Both the position numbers and the translations under genes were made by a program. The notes under the pieces are model-generated. The model did not search any database. It saw only the letters and a list, made by a program, of their open reading frames with translations, and was not told where the DNA came from. From Listeria goaensis (GTDB lineage: Bacteria > Bacillota > Bacilli > Lactobacillales > Listeriaceae): a DNA stretch of 64,000 nt. Position 1 is the first letter of the stretch, and the number at the start of each line of letters is the position of its first letter. Shown here in pieces: positions 47,401-58,413 of this stretch. The stretch is taken from positions 372,001 to 436,000 of the forward strand of contig NZ_FYBQ01000001.1 of NCBI RefSeq assembly GCF_900186125.1, read 5' to 3'.

Positions 47401-47989
47401 TTTTTATGATTTTCTTTTTCATTGTCATAAATACTTTTAAACGAATTAATGAATATCCAGTCATAATGCCTAGCACATTTAAAAAGATATCCCCTGTATC
47501 AAAAAAACCGACGGCGAGTATAAATTGAGTGCTTTCGACTAACGTAATTAAGATGATGGCTGTTAGTAAAGTGCTAATAAAGTTCCATTTATAAAATAAA
47601 AAGCCGATTGGAATAAAAGCTAAAATATTCCCTGTCGTAATGACGCGTAAATTCCCTTCTAAAAATGGAAAAATAAAATCAAAAGTTTCAAAAGAAAAGC
47701 CTTGAACATGACTAGCTTTACCAAATAATAGGACAATCAAGCTAGCAAAATATAACATATAGGCTAAAATCGTTAACTTCTTATTAAATTTCCATTCGAT
47801 CAGCTGTACGCCGATGAGATAAATAAAAAGTGCCGTTAGTCCAATCACGATGTAATCTACAAAACTATATATTTCCATAATGTGATGTAAGTAAAATAAT
47901 AGCCAGCCTTTAAAATAATAGACGTAAAGATAAAGCGCTAGCGCTACGGAAACAAAAGGTAAGATTCCGATAGAAGCTATTTTTTTCAT
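47393..47989 (-). CDS. VanZ-like membrane protein
   Basis: 198 aa with five or six hydrophobic helices; the C-terminal half (GNILAFIPIGFLFYK, ESTQFILAVGFFDTGDIFLNVLGIMTGY) is the VanZ-like domain core. VanZ itself gives low teicoplanin resistance by an unknown mechanism; most VanZ-like proteins in Firmicutes are uncharacterised. I recall a VanZ-family gene in this part of the L. monocytogenes chromosome. The ribosome site is AGGAGG. Confidence 0.85.
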   Translation of the reverse strand: MKKIASIGILPFVSVALALYLYVYYFKGWLLFYLHHIMEIYSFVDYIVIGLTALFIYLIGVQLIEWKFNKKLTILAYMLYFASLIVLLFGKASHVQGFSFETFDFIFPFLEGNLRVITTGNILAFIPIGFLFYKWNFISTLLTAIILITLVESTQFILAVGFFDTGDIFLNVLGIMTGYSLIRLKVFMTMKKKIIKSQ

Positions 47990-48070
47990 TTTGTTTCCTC
48001 CTAACTTGAATGGTTTATATTAGTATAGCGCTAACTTATAAACAATTCGTTAAAAGGATTTAAAGAAAAT

Positions 48071-49303
48071 TTAAATTCGTTCCTCACGTACAAATAAAAA
48101 TAAAATCCCACCAATTAAAAATAGTACGATTAAGCTGGCAACACCATAAGAGGTATTTCCAGTCAGTTGTGTGATGATACCCATTAGTGCAGGGCCAATG
48201 ATTGCGGAGAATTTACCAAATATATTGTAGAAACCGTAAAATTCATTTGACCGCTCTTTTGGAATAATTTTCCCGAAAAAAGAACGACTCAGTGCTTGAA
48301 TACCGCCTTGACTTGTTCCTACAAGCACTGCTAAAATCCAAAAATCAAGCGTTGTTTTCATGAACACTGCATAAACACAAATGATAAGGTAGACGAAAAT
48401 GGCGACGAGAATCAACTTTTTCGCCCCAAAGTGCTTGGCTAAAAAGCCGTAAAAAATAGTGAACGGGAAAGCAATCAGTTGCGTGACCAACAAAATGATG
48501 ATTAACGTTGTGTCCGTAATCCCTAAATCAATACCGTATGATGTCGCCATTCGAAAAATGGTATCCACACCATCAATATAAAAGAAGTAAGCGATTAGAA
48601 ATAGCGCTATCGTGCGGTATTGGCTAATTTGCCGAAGTGTCGTAAATAAACGCTTAAAACTCGTGCGTACTGGATTTTTCACTCGCTCCAGAAAATGCTT
48701 TTGATGAACATTTCTAAAGAAAGGAACCGTAAAACCAAGCCACCAAATCGCTGTAAGTAGAAAACCGATGTTCACTAAAGCCACTTCGCTAATGGGCAGT
48801 ATTCCTGTTGCTTTTAAAATGATAAAAATCACAAATGGAATCGAACTTCCCAAATAGCCAAACGCATAGCCTGCTGACGAAATCCGGTCCATCCGGTCAT
48901 TCGTCGTCACATCAACTAAAAAACTATCATAAAAAATATTCGCGCCCGAAAAACCAATTAGAGATAGCGCATAAAGCCCAAGCAAAATAAGCCAGCCATC
49001 GTTTGGCACAAAAACGAATGAAACCGTACATAAAACCCCTAAAAGCGTAAAAATATTAAAGAATCTTTTTTTGAAAAACTGGTAATCCGCAATCGTCCCA
49101 AGAATCGGTGCCAAACAAGAAATGAGCAAAGTCCCAATTGAATTCGCATACCCCCAGTAAGCCGTTGACATATGATCGCTTACTCCAGCACTAGATGCTA
49201 AACTTTTAAAATAAATCGGCAAAATCGCCGTCGTAATCATAATGGAATAGGCGGAATTCGCCCAATCTTGAAGTATCCAACTTTTCTCCTCTTTTGTAAA
49301 CAT
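48071..49303 (-). CDS. MFS transporter of the Atg22/UMF1 type
   Basis: 410 aa with about twelve helices. The N-terminus EKSWILQDWANSAYSIMITTAILPIYF is the diagnostic UMF1/Atg22-like start, and the second half has GTSQGGIQALSRSFFGKIIPKERSNEFYGFYN, also typical. Fungal Atg22 exports vacuolar amino acids; the bacterial substrate is not known. It is four bases downstream of the phosphodiesterase gene and so in one operon with it. Confidence 0.85.
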   Translation of the reverse strand: MFTKEEKSWILQDWANSAYSIMITTAILPIYFKSLASSAGVSDHMSTAYWGYANSIGTLLISCLAPILGTIADYQFFKKRFFNIFTLLGVLCTVSFVFVPNDGWLILLGLYALSLIGFSGANIFYDSFLVDVTTNDRMDRISSAGYAFGYLGSSIPFVIFIILKATGILPISEVALVNIGFLLTAIWWLGFTVPFFRNVHQKHFLERVKNPVRTSFKRLFTTLRQISQYRTIALFLIAYFFYIDGVDTIFRMATSYGIDLGITDTTLIIILLVTQLIAFPFTIFYGFLAKHFGAKKLILVAIFVYLIICVYAVFMKTTLDFWILAVLVGTSQGGIQALSRSFFGKIIPKERSNEFYGFYNIFGKFSAIIGPALMGIITQLTGNTSYGVASLIVLFLIGGILFLFVREERI

Positions 49304-49307
49304 TCAC

Positions 49308-50585
49308 TTATTCTCCCTCAAAAATGTCTGTGATGACTTGCCCTTCGACTTTTGGCATCTTAAAGCCCAAAATTCTTGCAAAGGTTGGCGCCTCGTCAAT
49401 TAAACTGGCTTGCTCCACTTCTTTTCCGCGTTTTATTCCCGGACCGCTTAGAAGTAAAGTCGTTTCGTAATCTTTTTTCTGCGGGTGATACCCATGCACA
49501 GCGTTGTAGTAATCTGGCTGCCCGATTTTCTCTGGTGTCACTTCTTCAACGAGTGGGCCGTCGATGTTATCCATGAAATAACAGCCAGGAATCCCTTCTA
49601 CCATAAATGTCGCTTCCGCGTCTGCACCTAAGCGAATGATTTCCGTTGAATTGTATACTTTCTCAATCCCTGGTAAACTTTGCAGTACTTCGAAAACTTG
49701 ACTTTCAAGTTCTGGATTTTTTATGTAAATATAAGCAGATCCATCACAACTTTTCGCATATACTTGCCACGTCTCTATTTTATTGTCATTGCCAGCGCTA
49801 AGCCAGTTATACTCCGCGAACAAAATATTAAGGCGCAAAATCGTGTCGACGTCAATTTGATAGTGGTCACCTAAAACCGCAAAAACACTTTTTTCAAAAA
49901 TACCAGCCTCTTTGGTAGCTTCAATGATTTCCCCTAATCGTTTATCGTGTCTTTGTAACGCTGATTTCGCCTCATCTGAAGTCACTCCGTAGCGATGCCG
50001 CATGCTGTCCATGTCAACAAAGTGCGCCATTAAAAGACCCGGTTTCTTCGTTTGAATCGTATCAATGACTGAAGCCGTTATGAAATCATCCAATTGCGGC
50101 TGTTCAATCCCATTTCGCAAATGACCGTATTTTTTATTCATATTTAAAAGAAAAAGTGGCGAGCTCCCCCAAAGAGAGACCATCACTTGATTTAACCAAA
50201 AACGATTTGGGAAAATTTCCGCGATGTTATAATCGATACCGCTATGTGCAGCAACAGGCCATAAAAAAGAAGCCGTCTTATATCCTTTCGCTTTCGCCAG
50301 TTCATATAATGTCGGAACTTTAATAGCATCTTTGTACCAATACCAATCAGGCGAAGCTTTATCAGGCTGAATTTTTGTATTATTTACAATGCCATGAGCG
50401 AGCGGATAATGCCCCGTTATAATTGAGGTATGAGCTGGATATGTAAGTGAAGGATAAACTGAGCGAACTTTTTTAACGTGAGCGCCTTGTTCCTTTATCT
50501 TTTTAAAATTTGGTAAACTTTCAATATCTTCCAAATCTTTTGCGCCTAAAGCATCAAAAGAAATTATAAACAAATGTCTATCCAA
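49308..50585 (-). CDS. Alkaline-phosphatase-superfamily phosphodiesterase/nucleotide pyrophosphatase
   Basis: 425 aa. It starts MDRHLFIISFDALGAKD with metal-binding FDALG; YPSLTYPAHTSIITGHYPLAHGI holds the nucleophilic threonine of the NPP (type I phosphodiesterase) family. HFVDMDSMRHRYG and GDHYQ supply later metal ligands. No signal peptide is seen, so a cytoplasmic role is likely. It is first in an operon with the UMF1 transporter, possibly linking hydrolysis and transport of one metabolite. Confidence 0.87.
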   Translation of the reverse strand: MDRHLFIISFDALGAKDLEDIESLPNFKKIKEQGAHVKKVRSVYPSLTYPAHTSIITGHYPLAHGIVNNTKIQPDKASPDWYWYKDAIKVPTLYELAKAKGYKTASFLWPVAAHSGIDYNIAEIFPNRFWLNQVMVSLWGSSPLFLLNMNKKYGHLRNGIEQPQLDDFITASVIDTIQTKKPGLLMAHFVDMDSMRHRYGVTSDEAKSALQRHDKRLGEIIEATKEAGIFEKSVFAVLGDHYQIDVDTILRLNILFAEYNWLSAGNDNKIETWQVYAKSCDGSAYIYIKNPELESQVFEVLQSLPGIEKVYNSTEIIRLGADAEATFMVEGIPGCYFMDNIDGPLVEEVTPEKIGQPDYYNAVHGYHPQKKDYETTLLLSGPGIKRGKEVEQASLIDEAPTFARILGFKMPKVEGQVITDIFEGE

Positions 50586-50626
50586 TACTACGCACCTCTT
50601 TCTTTTCCCATTGTATCAAAAACAAA

Positions 50627-50657
50627 TAAAAAAACCTAGACACATAGCCTAGGTTTT
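50627..50657 (-). terminator. Terminator of the AI-2E family gene
   Basis: AAAACCTAG (50631-50639) pairs with CTAGGTTTT (50649-50657), with a T-run on the - strand. It overlaps the stop codon region. Confidence 0.75.
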
Positions 50658-51692
50658 ATCCGCTTTTTTCGGTTTCTTCTCAAGTAAATGTTCAGCTTGG
50701 TCGGTAACCCCTAATACGTCTAGGAAAAACATCACGACAGGAATCCCAACAATTAGTCCCCAAACGCCAAAGAAGTGCTCTCCAAAAATCAAAATGATGA
50801 ATGTATAAAACACCGGTAAATCCGTTTTAGCAGACATTAATTTAGGGTTTAAAACGTAAGATTCAAGCGCATGAATAATCACAACCACAATTAAAATATA
50901 AAAGACGTATTGGAAACCACCAACTGTATAAGCAATAATGGTGAGCGGAATCATCGAAATAATGACACCGGCAACCGGAATTAAGCCCAATAAGAACACC
51001 ATAATCGAAAGCGTTAATAGTTGTGGGAATCCCATAATCCATAAAGCAATTGTCGTCAGGACACAATTCACAACGGCAATCAAAAATTGTGCTTCAATCA
51101 CCTTACCAAAAGTGCCAACAAATTTTGTACCAAAGTACTTTATCTCATCATACACGAACGAAATTTTACTGGTCGCAAATTGATTGGTGAAGGTGATTAA
51201 TTGATCTTTTCCTAAAGAGAAAAACAGACTTAAAATAAGGGCAATGAATACGTTAAAGGCAACCACGCTTATATTCGTTAAATACGTGACAACCATTTGA
51301 ACGCCTTGCTCTGTATATTTCATAATATCAATTTGATTCGCCATCGTAACGATATAGTTAATGAAATCATTGTTTGAATCCTGTGTAAAGAAAGTATTAG
51401 CAAATTTCACCAGTTGCCCAATTTGTTCGGTTAGAACTGGTATGTATTTGACTACAACAAATGTGAGCCCGAGCGCAATTAAGGCATATAAAATGAGCAC
51501 AATAATTTGTCGGTAAATGGAAATCCGTTTTAAAATAAAGTTCTCTAGTCTTGTAATTAAGAATGAAAAGATGAATGTTAATAGGATAATATCCATCATA
51601 CTGCGGAGCAAATACAAAACAAAAACGACTAACATAAAAACTAACACACGTCGCGTGCTTTTTTTGTTGAAAAAATCAAATAAACTTTCCAA
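50649..51692 (-). CDS. AI-2E family transporter
   Basis: 347 aa when started at the TTG at 51692, which has GGAGG seven bases upstream (the longer frame to 51749 has no ribosome site). It shows the PF01594 pattern: paired N-terminal helices, a long middle section, then a cluster of helices with GFPQLLTLSIMVFLLGLIPVAGVIIS and HALESYVLNPKLMSAKTDLP. Members have been proposed as AI-2 exporters or Na+/H+ antiporters; function here is open. Confidence 0.88.
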   Translation of the reverse strand: MESLFDFFNKKSTRRVLVFMLVVFVLYLLRSMMDIILLTFIFSFLITRLENFILKRISIYRQIIVLILYALIALGLTFVVVKYIPVLTEQIGQLVKFANTFFTQDSNNDFINYIVTMANQIDIMKYTEQGVQMVVTYLTNISVVAFNVFIALILSLFFSLGKDQLITFTNQFATSKISFVYDEIKYFGTKFVGTFGKVIEAQFLIAVVNCVLTTIALWIMGFPQLLTLSIMVFLLGLIPVAGVIISMIPLTIIAYTVGGFQYVFYILIVVVIIHALESYVLNPKLMSAKTDLPVFYTFIILIFGEHFFGVWGLIVGIPVVMFFLDVLGVTDQAEHLLEKKPKKADKT

Positions 51693-51789
51693 ATATAGTC
51701 CTCCCATACAATAGTAACAATCCCATTGTAACAAATAACTTCCCCGCAAACAGCCATCTTTTTAAAAGATACATCGCAAGTCTGACACT

Positions 51790-52695
51790 TTAATCTTCCC
51801 CAATGATTCGGACTTCTGTTTCTAAATCGACGTCAAAATTGCGTTTTACAGTTGCTTGTACGTGTTTGATGACCTTCATATAATCTGTCGCGGTTGCCTC
51901 GCCAACATTTACGATAAAGCCGGCATGCTTTTTAGAAACTTGTGCACCACCAATTTGAAACCCTTGCAACTGACTATCCTGAATAAGTTTACCGGCAAAA
52001 TATCCTGGTGGCCGTTTAAATACGCTGCCACATGAAGGATACTCAAGTGGCTGTTTGGATTCACGTGCCTCGGTTAATTCGGCCATTTTCGTTTCAATTG
52101 GCTGTTTTTCCGAGAGCGCCAGTTTAAACTCAGCTTCAAGCACAATCAATTTCTTTTCTGCAATGGTACTATGGCGATATTTCGCCGCTAATTCTGAACG
52201 TTCTAAGTGGAGCAATTCGCCAGCCATTGTTAAAACTGTTGCGCCTTCTAAACAATCGCTAATTTCGCCACCATATGCCCCAGCATTCATATAAAGTGCA
52301 CCGCCAACTGAACCAGGAATCCCGCAAGCAAATTCAAGTCCTGTCAGACTCTCATCGCGTGCAAAACGTGATACGTCAATTAATTTGGCACCGCTCCCCG
52401 CATAAATCGTTGTTTCCCGTCGCTCCACTTTATTTAATAAATCTAAATACAAGACGATACCTCGGATACCGCCATCTTTTACAATTAAATTCGAACCGTT
52501 ACCTAAAATTGTGAGTGCCACATGTTCATCATGACAAAATTTCACAACGGTTTGCGCTTCTTCTTTTGTTTTTGGCATCACAAATAAATCTGCATGACCA
52601 CCAGTTTTTGTATATGTATAGTTAGCAAGACTTTCCTGTTTTTTAATGATTAATTCTGGTAAGACTTCACTTAAATTTTTCGCTACTTTTTCCAT
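51790..52695 (-). CDS. murB: UDP-N-acetylenolpyruvoylglucosamine reductase
   Basis: NADPH-dependent flavoenzyme completing UDP-MurNAc synthesis for peptidoglycan. It is 301 aa, type II (Gram-positive) MurB. FAD-binding [17 protein letters not shown] and [15 protein letters not shown], then [22 protein letters not shown] and the active-site serine in [11 protein letters not shown] are visible. It is divergent from bilEA. Confidence 0.97.
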   Translation of the reverse strand: MEKVAKNLSEVLPELIIKKQESLANYTYTKTGGHADLFVMPKTKEEAQTVVKFCHDEHVALTILGNGSNLIVKDGGIRGIVLYLDLLNKVERRETTIYAGSGAKLIDVSRFARDESLTGLEFACGIPGSVGGALYMNAGAYGGEISDCLEGATVLTMAGELLHLERSELAAKYRHSTIAEKKLIVLEAEFKLALSEKQPIETKMAELTEARESKQPLEYPSCGSVFKRPPGYFAGKLIQDSQLQGFQIGGAQVSKKHAGFIVNVGEATATDYMKVIKHVQATVKRNFDVDLETEVRIIGED

Positions 52696-52779
52696 TTTAT
52701 AAACCTTCCATTCACGTTGTAAGTTTCACTTCTTCTATTTTACCACGAAGCCTGTTTTTTACAAAATAATGTAAAATAA

Positions 52780-52808
52780 TTGTTTTTCATAAAAAAAAAT
52801 GGTAAATT
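52780..52808 (+). promoter_or_regulatory. bilE promoter, possible overlapping SigA and SigB elements
   Basis: SigA type: TTGTTT (52780-52785), 17 bp, TAAATT (52803-52808). A SigB-like reading is superimposed: GTTT (52782-52785), 15 bp, GGTAAA (52801-52806), which fits GGGWAT only partly. bilE in L. monocytogenes is reported as SigB-dependent. Confidence 0.5.
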
Positions 52809-52855
52809 GTAGGAACAAATATTCGCTTTTTTGTTTTAAAAGATTGGAGGCCCTT

Positions 52856-53833
52856 ATGATACGCTTTAAAGATGTCACTAAAAACTATACTGACGATAAC
52901 GTTGCTGTTAATAAACTTAACTTAGATATAAAAGACGGTGAATTTTTTGTCTTCATTGGACCGAGTGGTTGTGGAAAAACAACAACACTTAAAATGATTA
53001 ATCGTCTCATTCCACTTACTACTGGAACGATTTACATCGACGAAAAACGTATTAGTGACTACAATATTCATGAGCTTCGCTTTGATATTGGCTATGTATT
53101 ACAACAAATTGCCCTTTTCCCGCATATGACGATTGCTGAAAATATCGCGATTGTACCAGAACTTAAAAAATGGGACAAAGAAAAGATTTATAACCGTACA
53201 ACAGAACTACTTGAAATGGTTGGCCTTGATCCAGCATCTTATCGCGACCGTAAACCGAAAGAACTTTCAGGCGGCGAACAGCAGCGTGTTGGTGTTGTGC
53301 GAGCACTAGCAGCCGACCCCAGTATCATTTTAATGGATGAACCATTTAGCGCACTTGATCCTATCACTCGTCAAAAATTACAACAAGATATTTCTCTCCT
53401 TCAAAAGAAAATTAAAAAGACGATTGTTTTCGTGACACACGACATGCAAGAAGCTCTGGCACTTGGTGACCGAATTTGCCTCATGCAAGACGGAGAAATC
53501 GTTCAATGTGATACGCCGTCTAATATTCTCAAAAACCCGAAAAATGATTTTGTTAGACATTTCCTTGATTCTGGAAATATTGCGAAGCCTCATCTATTGC
53601 CTGAAAATAAAAAAGCCAAAGATATTATAGAGCTTTTAACTATAGAGGAAAAAAATACGCCAAATTTACCTGTTTTAAAAAGCGATGCGGCGATTAGCGA
53701 AATGATTGTGGCACTTTCAGGGAACAATGCGGTGCAAATTCAAAATGATGACGGGAAAACTTATGTTGTGACACATCAAGATTTGACGAAGTTTTTAGCT
53801 AGTCAATTAGAACAGGTTGGTGATGCGAAATGA
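52856..53833 (+). CDS. bilEA: BilE/OpuB-type ABC transporter ATP-binding protein
   Basis: 325 aa from ATG 52856 (TTGGAGG at 52844-52850). Walker [10 protein letters not shown], signature [11 protein letters not shown] and Walker [13 protein letters not shown] are intact, followed by a degenerate C-terminal CBS-like region. It belongs to the glycine betaine/carnitine/choline (OpuA/OpuC) family. In L. monocytogenes this locus encodes BilE, needed for bile exclusion rather than osmolyte uptake. It overlaps bilEB by 4 bases. Confidence 0.9.
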   Translation: MIRFKDVTKNYTDDNVAVNKLNLDIKDGEFFVFIGPSGCGKTTTLKMINRLIPLTTGTIYIDEKRISDYNIHELRFDIGYVLQQIALFPHMTIAENIAIVPELKKWDKEKIYNRTTELLEMVGLDPASYRDRKPKELSGGEQQRVGVVRALAADPSIILMDEPFSALDPITRQKLQQDISLLQKKIKKTIVFVTHDMQEALALGDRICLMQDGEIVQCDTPSNILKNPKNDFVRHFLDSGNIAKPHLLPENKKAKDIIELLTIEEKNTPNLPVLKSDAAISEMIVALSGNNAVQIQNDDGKTYVVTHQDLTKFLASQLEQVGDAK

Positions 53834-55347
53834 ATACGCTCATTAATACGTTCGTTGAAAGAAAAGATGTTCTTTGGACGGCGCTCGTTCAGCACATTCA
53901 AATTTCATTCATTTCCCTTTTCATTGCGGTTTTAATTGCCCTCCCGCTTGGCATCTACTTAACTCGACATAAGCGAATAGCTGAACCGATTATCCAAGTC
54001 GCGGCTATTTTTCAAACCATACCGTCTTTAGCTCTTCTTGGTCTTTTGATTCCGCTTGTTGGAATTGGGATTGTTCCAGCGATTATCGCGCTTGTTATTT
54101 ATGCGCTTCTCCCGATTTTGCGAAATACATACACGGGGATCAATGAAGTCGACCCGGCTCTCGTTGAAGCATCGCGTGCAATGGGAATGAACAAATGGCG
54201 TCGCCTTTACAAAGTTCAGCTGCCGCTTGCCATGCCTGTTATTATGGCCGGCATTCGCACGGCGATGGTACTAATTATTGGAACCGCAACGCTTGCTGCG
54301 CTAATTGGTGCTGGTGGACTCGGGGATTTAATCCTGCTCGGAATCGACCGCAACAACAATAGTTTAATCTTGCTCGGAGCCATTCCCGCAGCGCTTCTCG
54401 CGATTTTATTTGATGTCCTCTTACGCTTCTTGGAAAAAGCCAGTTTCAGAAGTACAATTATAACGGTGTCTATCGGCGTCCTGCTGACTGCTGCCCTAAT
54501 TATTGTCCCGCTCTTCACGACCGACAAAAAGGAAATTACCATTGCAGGTAAACTTGGTGCAGAGCCAGAAATACTCATCAATATGTATAAGCTAGTCATT
54601 GAAGATGAAACGGACTTAACGGTGAATTTAAAGCCAAATATGGGGAAAACCAGTTTCTTGTTTAACGCGCTTAAATCCGGCAATATCGATATCTATCCTG
54701 AGTTTACTGGCACCGTTTTAGAAACCTTTACAAACGACCCTGCTAAATCGCATGACGCGAATCAAGTGTACGAACAAGCACGGGACGGACTTGCTAAGCA
54801 ATTTAACATGACTTACTTAAAACCGATGCAATACAACAATACGTATGCCCTCGCGGTATCAAATGATTTCGCGAAACAAAATGATTTGCAGAAAATTTCC
54901 GATTTACCTGGCGTCCAAAATCTTGTTAAAGCTGGTTTTACGTTGGAATTCAATGACCGTGATGATGGCTATAAAGGCATTCAAAAAACGTACGGCCTAC
55001 AATTTGATAATGTCAAAACGATGGAACCAAAACTGCGCTACAATGCTATTTTAGCGAATGATATTAATTTGCTTGATGCGTATTCAACAGATAGTGAGCT
55101 CGCGCAGTATAAATTGAAAGTTTTAGAAGATGATAAACAATTTTTCCCGCCTTATCAAGGTGCTCCGCTAATGCTAACTAAAACGATTGAGAAGTACCCA
55201 GAAATTAGGGCGCCACTCAATAAGCTTGCTGGCAAAATTACGGATGCCGAAATGCGGAAAATGAACTATGAAGTTAATGTAAATGGAAAATCTGCCGAAG
55301 AAGTCGCACGTGCCTTTTTAATCAAAGAAAACATTCTTAAAAAATAA
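53830..55347 (+). CDS. bilEB: BilE/OpuB-type permease fused to substrate-binding domain
   Basis: 505 aa. The first about 215 residues are the membrane permease ([54 protein letters not shown], the EAA-type loop). After a final helix the rest is an extracellular OpuAC-type binding domain ([35 protein letters not shown]). This fused architecture fits BilEB. OpuC, 4 kb away, keeps permeases and binding protein separate. Confidence 0.92.
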   Translation: MNTLINTFVERKDVLWTALVQHIQISFISLFIAVLIALPLGIYLTRHKRIAEPIIQVAAIFQTIPSLALLGLLIPLVGIGIVPAIIALVIYALLPILRNTYTGINEVDPALVEASRAMGMNKWRRLYKVQLPLAMPVIMAGIRTAMVLIIGTATLAALIGAGGLGDLILLGIDRNNNSLILLGAIPAALLAILFDVLLRFLEKASFRSTIITVSIGVLLTAALIIVPLFTTDKKEITIAGKLGAEPEILINMYKLVIEDETDLTVNLKPNMGKTSFLFNALKSGNIDIYPEFTGTVLETFTNDPAKSHDANQVYEQARDGLAKQFNMTYLKPMQYNNTYALAVSNDFAKQNDLQKISDLPGVQNLVKAGFTLEFNDRDDGYKGIQKTYGLQFDNVKTMEPKLRYNAILANDINLLDAYSTDSELAQYKLKVLEDDKQFFPPYQGAPLMLTKTIEKYPEIRAPLNKLAGKITDAEMRKMNYEVNVNGKSAEEVARAFLIKENILKK

Positions 55348-55390
55348 AAAAACGGATACTAAGAGCTCATTGCTTTTAGTATCCGTTTTT
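55346..55390. terminator. Bidirectional terminator between bilEB and the 55,392 gene
   Basis: AAAAACGGATACTAA pairs exactly with TTAGTATCCGTTTTT, serving both convergent genes. Confidence 0.9.
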
Positions 55391-55391
55391 C

Positions 55392-56225
55392 TCATTCATT
55401 TCGAATAAGTTCTATGATTTTATTCGTATTTGGTTTATAGAAGCGACAATGTGCTTCGTATTCCATATTAAACTCTTGTGCACGTTTTGGCAGCGGGTTT
55501 GTTTTATCAATTAATAGCCCTTCTTCTACAAGTGGAAGTAGCGAAATAATTTGATCAAAGACTAAACCGCCATTTGTATCGCTTAAAACGGTTACCATTT
55601 TAGCAAGCGCTTTTCGTTCTTCAGAAGGGAGTTGTTTTTGATGGCTATGATACCATTTAGCAAGTGCCACCCGATTTTCTCTTGTTGCTTCTAAATAAAT
55701 GGTTTGTGCATATGCAGCCTTCATGAAAGCAATCGATAAATCTTCTGCTGATTTCCAGTCTTCTGGTTTAATAAGCCCTTGTTCTTTAATTTTTTCATTA
55801 AGTAACGCAATATCTTCTTGATAAATATCCATTTTATGTTGCTGTTGTTTGTATACTTCAAGAGCCAAACTAAGTTGGTCGATTGTCGGCTGAAGTTCTT
55901 CTCCAAACAGAACGTTATTGTTTAAAATGAGTTGAGCTTGTTCAATTCGTTCGGCCACAATACTGTCCCGCTCTTTCACAATACTTGCCCGCTTTGTCAA
56001 ATATTCAAAATAAAAATTGTACTTCTGTAATTTTTGAACAACCGCTAGAGCCTCTTCTCGGCTGGCTAATTCATCTTCACTTCTTAGCACTGTGATGCCG
56101 GAGATCTTTCCTAGTTTTGTAAAAATGACAACTTGAAATAATTGATCTTGTGCATCTATTTTATAAGGTAACACATGGTCTTGCTCTAAAAGTTTTTTCT
56201 GTGGTTTCAACATTTTGCTAGCCAT
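55392..56225 (-). CDS. Uncharacterised helical protein
   Basis: Not recognised. 277 aa from the ATG at 56225 (AAAGGTG upstream; a TTG at 56237 overlaps that site). No signal peptide or membrane segment. The N-terminal 60 residues look beta-rich (PYKIDAQDQLFQVVIFTKLGKISGITVL), and the rest is helical with long charged stretches (about 60-160, KERDSIVAERIEQAQLILNN...). It sits between the bilE operon and mntH, where I recall a hypothetical gene in L. monocytogenes, so it seems conserved in the genus. Confidence 0.7.
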   Translation of the reverse strand: MASKMLKPQKKLLEQDHVLPYKIDAQDQLFQVVIFTKLGKISGITVLRSEDELASREEALAVVQKLQKYNFYFEYLTKRASIVKERDSIVAERIEQAQLILNNNVLFGEELQPTIDQLSLALEVYKQQQHKMDIYQEDIALLNEKIKEQGLIKPEDWKSAEDLSIAFMKAAYAQTIYLEATRENRVALAKWYHSHQKQLPSEERKALAKMVTVLSDTNGGLVFDQIISLLPLVEEGLLIDKTNPLPKRAQEFNMEYEAHCRFYKPNTNKIIELIRNE

Positions 56226-56344
56226 TATAATCAACACCTTTACTACGCTTATTCTGATAATTTAATTATAACGAATCTAGGTGAAAAATTCGAGGGAAAA
56301 TATTAAGATGTTTCTAATTTATAGTTTACATAATCTTATTATCG

Positions 56345-57670
56345 TTAAACAAATGTATGAATGAGGAGGTAAATATTCAGCAATGCAATGAAAATGGCCA
56401 CTGTCCATGATAGTATTTGCAACCATTTGGCATTCACAAATACTCCCATTTTCTTTTTATTTCCTGTAAATAAAACGAGTGGGATAACAGCAAATGATAA
56501 TTGCATAGATAAAATAACTTGGCTCAAAATGAGTAAATCATTGGTTCCTTCTATTCCGTAAAGCGCCGTTACTATGACGGCTGGAATAATGGCTAATAGT
56601 CTCGTAAGCAGTCTTCGTAGCCATGGTTTTAAACGTATATTCAGAAAGCCTTCCATCACAATTTGTCCTGCTAGCGTTCCTGTAAGCGTCGAATTTTGCC
56701 CAGATGCGAGTAGCGCCACTGCGAAAAGCGTACTCGCAATGCTGCTTCCAAGTGTTGGATCAAGCAATTTATATGCATCTTCTATCCCAGCAACTTCCCT
56801 ATGCCCAGTATAATAAAACGCGGCCGCCGATAAAATTAAAATAGCGGCATTAATGAAAAGAGCCATTGTTAACGAAAAAGTAGAATCGATAAATGAAAAT
56901 TTAATGGCTTCTTTCCGGCCTTTTAAGTTTCGTTCATACTGTCTTGTTTGCACAATAGAGGAATGTAAATAAAGATTATGCGGCATGACAGTTGCTCCTA
57001 GAATTCCAAGCGCGATATAGAGCATTGCTGGATTCGTAACGATTTCTTTTTGAGGGACAAACCCTTTCGCAACTGCGGCCATATCTGGATGGCTCATGAT
57101 AAGTTCAATGCCAAAACAAACTAAAATGGTTACCATCAGCGTAATGACGATAATTTCGATGTATCTAAAACCACGATGTTGTAAGAGTAAAACAAGAAAG
57201 ATGTCGAGCGATGTAATGCAGACGCCCCAAATGAGTGGAATCCCAAAAAGGAGATTTAATGCGATGGCACTCCCAATGACTTCTGCTATATCGGTTGCAA
57301 TGATGGCTAATTCTGCTAAAATCCATAAAACGAATGACACGCCTTTTGGAAAGCTATCTCGTGAGGCTTGGGCTAAATCGCGGCCGGTGACAATGCCAAG
57401 TTTGGAGGCAAGTGACTGTAATAAAATCGCCATGAGGTTTGAAATGAGGATGACTGACAGGAGTGTGTAGCCAAACTCAGATCCGCCGGCAATGCTCGTT
57501 GCCCAGTTCCCTGGGTCTACGTAGCCGACGGCAATCAGTGCCCCTGGGCCCATAAACGCAAGAAGTTTTCTGAAAAAAGTGGCATTTTGAGGTACTTTAA
57601 CGGTGTTGTTCACTTCGCTTAGTGACGAGTCTGATTCTTTGCGGCGCCAAGCTTGCTTTTCCTTTTTCAA
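56345..57670 (-). CDS. mntH: NRAMP-family divalent metal (Mn2+) transporter
   Basis: Proton-coupled manganese importer. Helix 1 carries [15 protein letters not shown] with the metal-binding DPGN, and helix 6 [13 protein letters not shown] with MPH. The ATG at 57676 is one base from the GGAGGG site, so the TTG at 57670 (441 aa, MKKEKQAW) is the better start. The opuC terminator ends only about 15 bases before the ribosome site, leaving little room for a normal promoter (see findings). Confidence 0.95.
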   Translation of the reverse strand: MKKEKQAWRRKESDSSLSEVNNTVKVPQNATFFRKLLAFMGPGALIAVGYVDPGNWATSIAGGSEFGYTLLSVILISNLMAILLQSLASKLGIVTGRDLAQASRDSFPKGVSFVLWILAELAIIATDIAEVIGSAIALNLLFGIPLIWGVCITSLDIFLVLLLQHRGFRYIEIIVITLMVTILVCFGIELIMSHPDMAAVAKGFVPQKEIVTNPAMLYIALGILGATVMPHNLYLHSSIVQTRQYERNLKGRKEAIKFSFIDSTFSLTMALFINAAILILSAAAFYYTGHREVAGIEDAYKLLDPTLGSSIASTLFAVALLASGQNSTLTGTLAGQIVMEGFLNIRLKPWLRRLLTRLLAIIPAVIVTALYGIEGTNDLLILSQVILSMQLSFAVIPLVLFTGNKKKMGVFVNAKWLQILSWTVAIFIALLNIYLLIHTFV

Positions 57671-57694
57671 AAGCATCCCTCCTCTTTTTGTACC

Positions 57695-57732
57695 AAAAAG
57701 GCAAATGTAGCTAGACGTACACCACATTTGCC
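57695..57732 (-). terminator. Terminator of the opuC operon
   Basis: GGCAAATGT (57700-57708) pairs with ACATTTGCC (57724-57732); five T follow on the - strand. Confidence 0.85.
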
Positions 57733-57741
57733 AGTTTGTTT

Positions 57742-58413
57742 CTAAAGTGCTTCTGTAAGTTTTTTCTTTTTATTTTTAACAGGATTTAGCGAACGTTCGA
57801 TAAATCCGAGTACGAGGTCGACGATGATAGCCATGAGCGCGGTTGGAATAGCGCCAGCCAAAATAATGGCTGTTCCATTGGTCGCATTTGTCCCCCGAAC
57901 GATAATATCGCCTAGTCCCCCAGCGCCTACGAATGTTCCGATGGCTGCAACGCCAATCGCGATAACGAGTGCGTTACGAATGCCGGCCATAATGACGGAA
58001 AGTGCGAGTGGCAACTCAATCATGCGTAAAACTTGCCATTTTGTCATCCCCATGGCTTTGCCTGATTCGAGCAAAGCGCCATCTACATTTTGTATACCCG
58101 TATACGTATTTTTTAAAATAGGTAATAGTGAATATAAAAAGAGTGAGAGTACGACGGTGTTTGTGCCAAGTCCCATAATCAGCATTAAGACAGCGAGCAT
58201 TGCAAGCGCTGGAATGGTTTGAATGATGTTCGCAATTTGAATGACCCAATTGGCAAGACGGCGTTTACGCGCGATATAGATGCCAAGTGGAATCGCCACG
58301 ATACTTGCGAAAAGCACACCGTAGATGCTCATCAAAAAGTGTCGCCAAAAAGCTTCTGCCACATATGCCCCATTGGTCGCATAATAGTCGATTAATTGAT
58401 TAAACGTATTCAT
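57742..58413 (-). CDS. opuCD: Carnitine/compatible-solute ABC transporter permease OpuCD
   Basis: 223 aa, six helices. It carries the conserved loop [34 protein letters not shown]. It is the last gene of opuCABCD and overlaps opuCC by 4 bases. Together with OpuCB it forms the membrane channel for carnitine and related osmolytes. Confidence 0.95.
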   Translation of the reverse strand: MNTFNQLIDYYATNGAYVAEAFWRHFLMSIYGVLFASIVAIPLGIYIARKRRLANWVIQIANIIQTIPALAMLAVLMLIMGLGTNTVVLSLFLYSLLPILKNTYTGIQNVDGALLESGKAMGMTKWQVLRMIELPLALSVIMAGIRNALVIAIGVAAIGTFVGAGGLGDIIVRGTNATNGTAIILAGAIPTALMAIIVDLVLGFIERSLNPVKNKKKKLTEAL

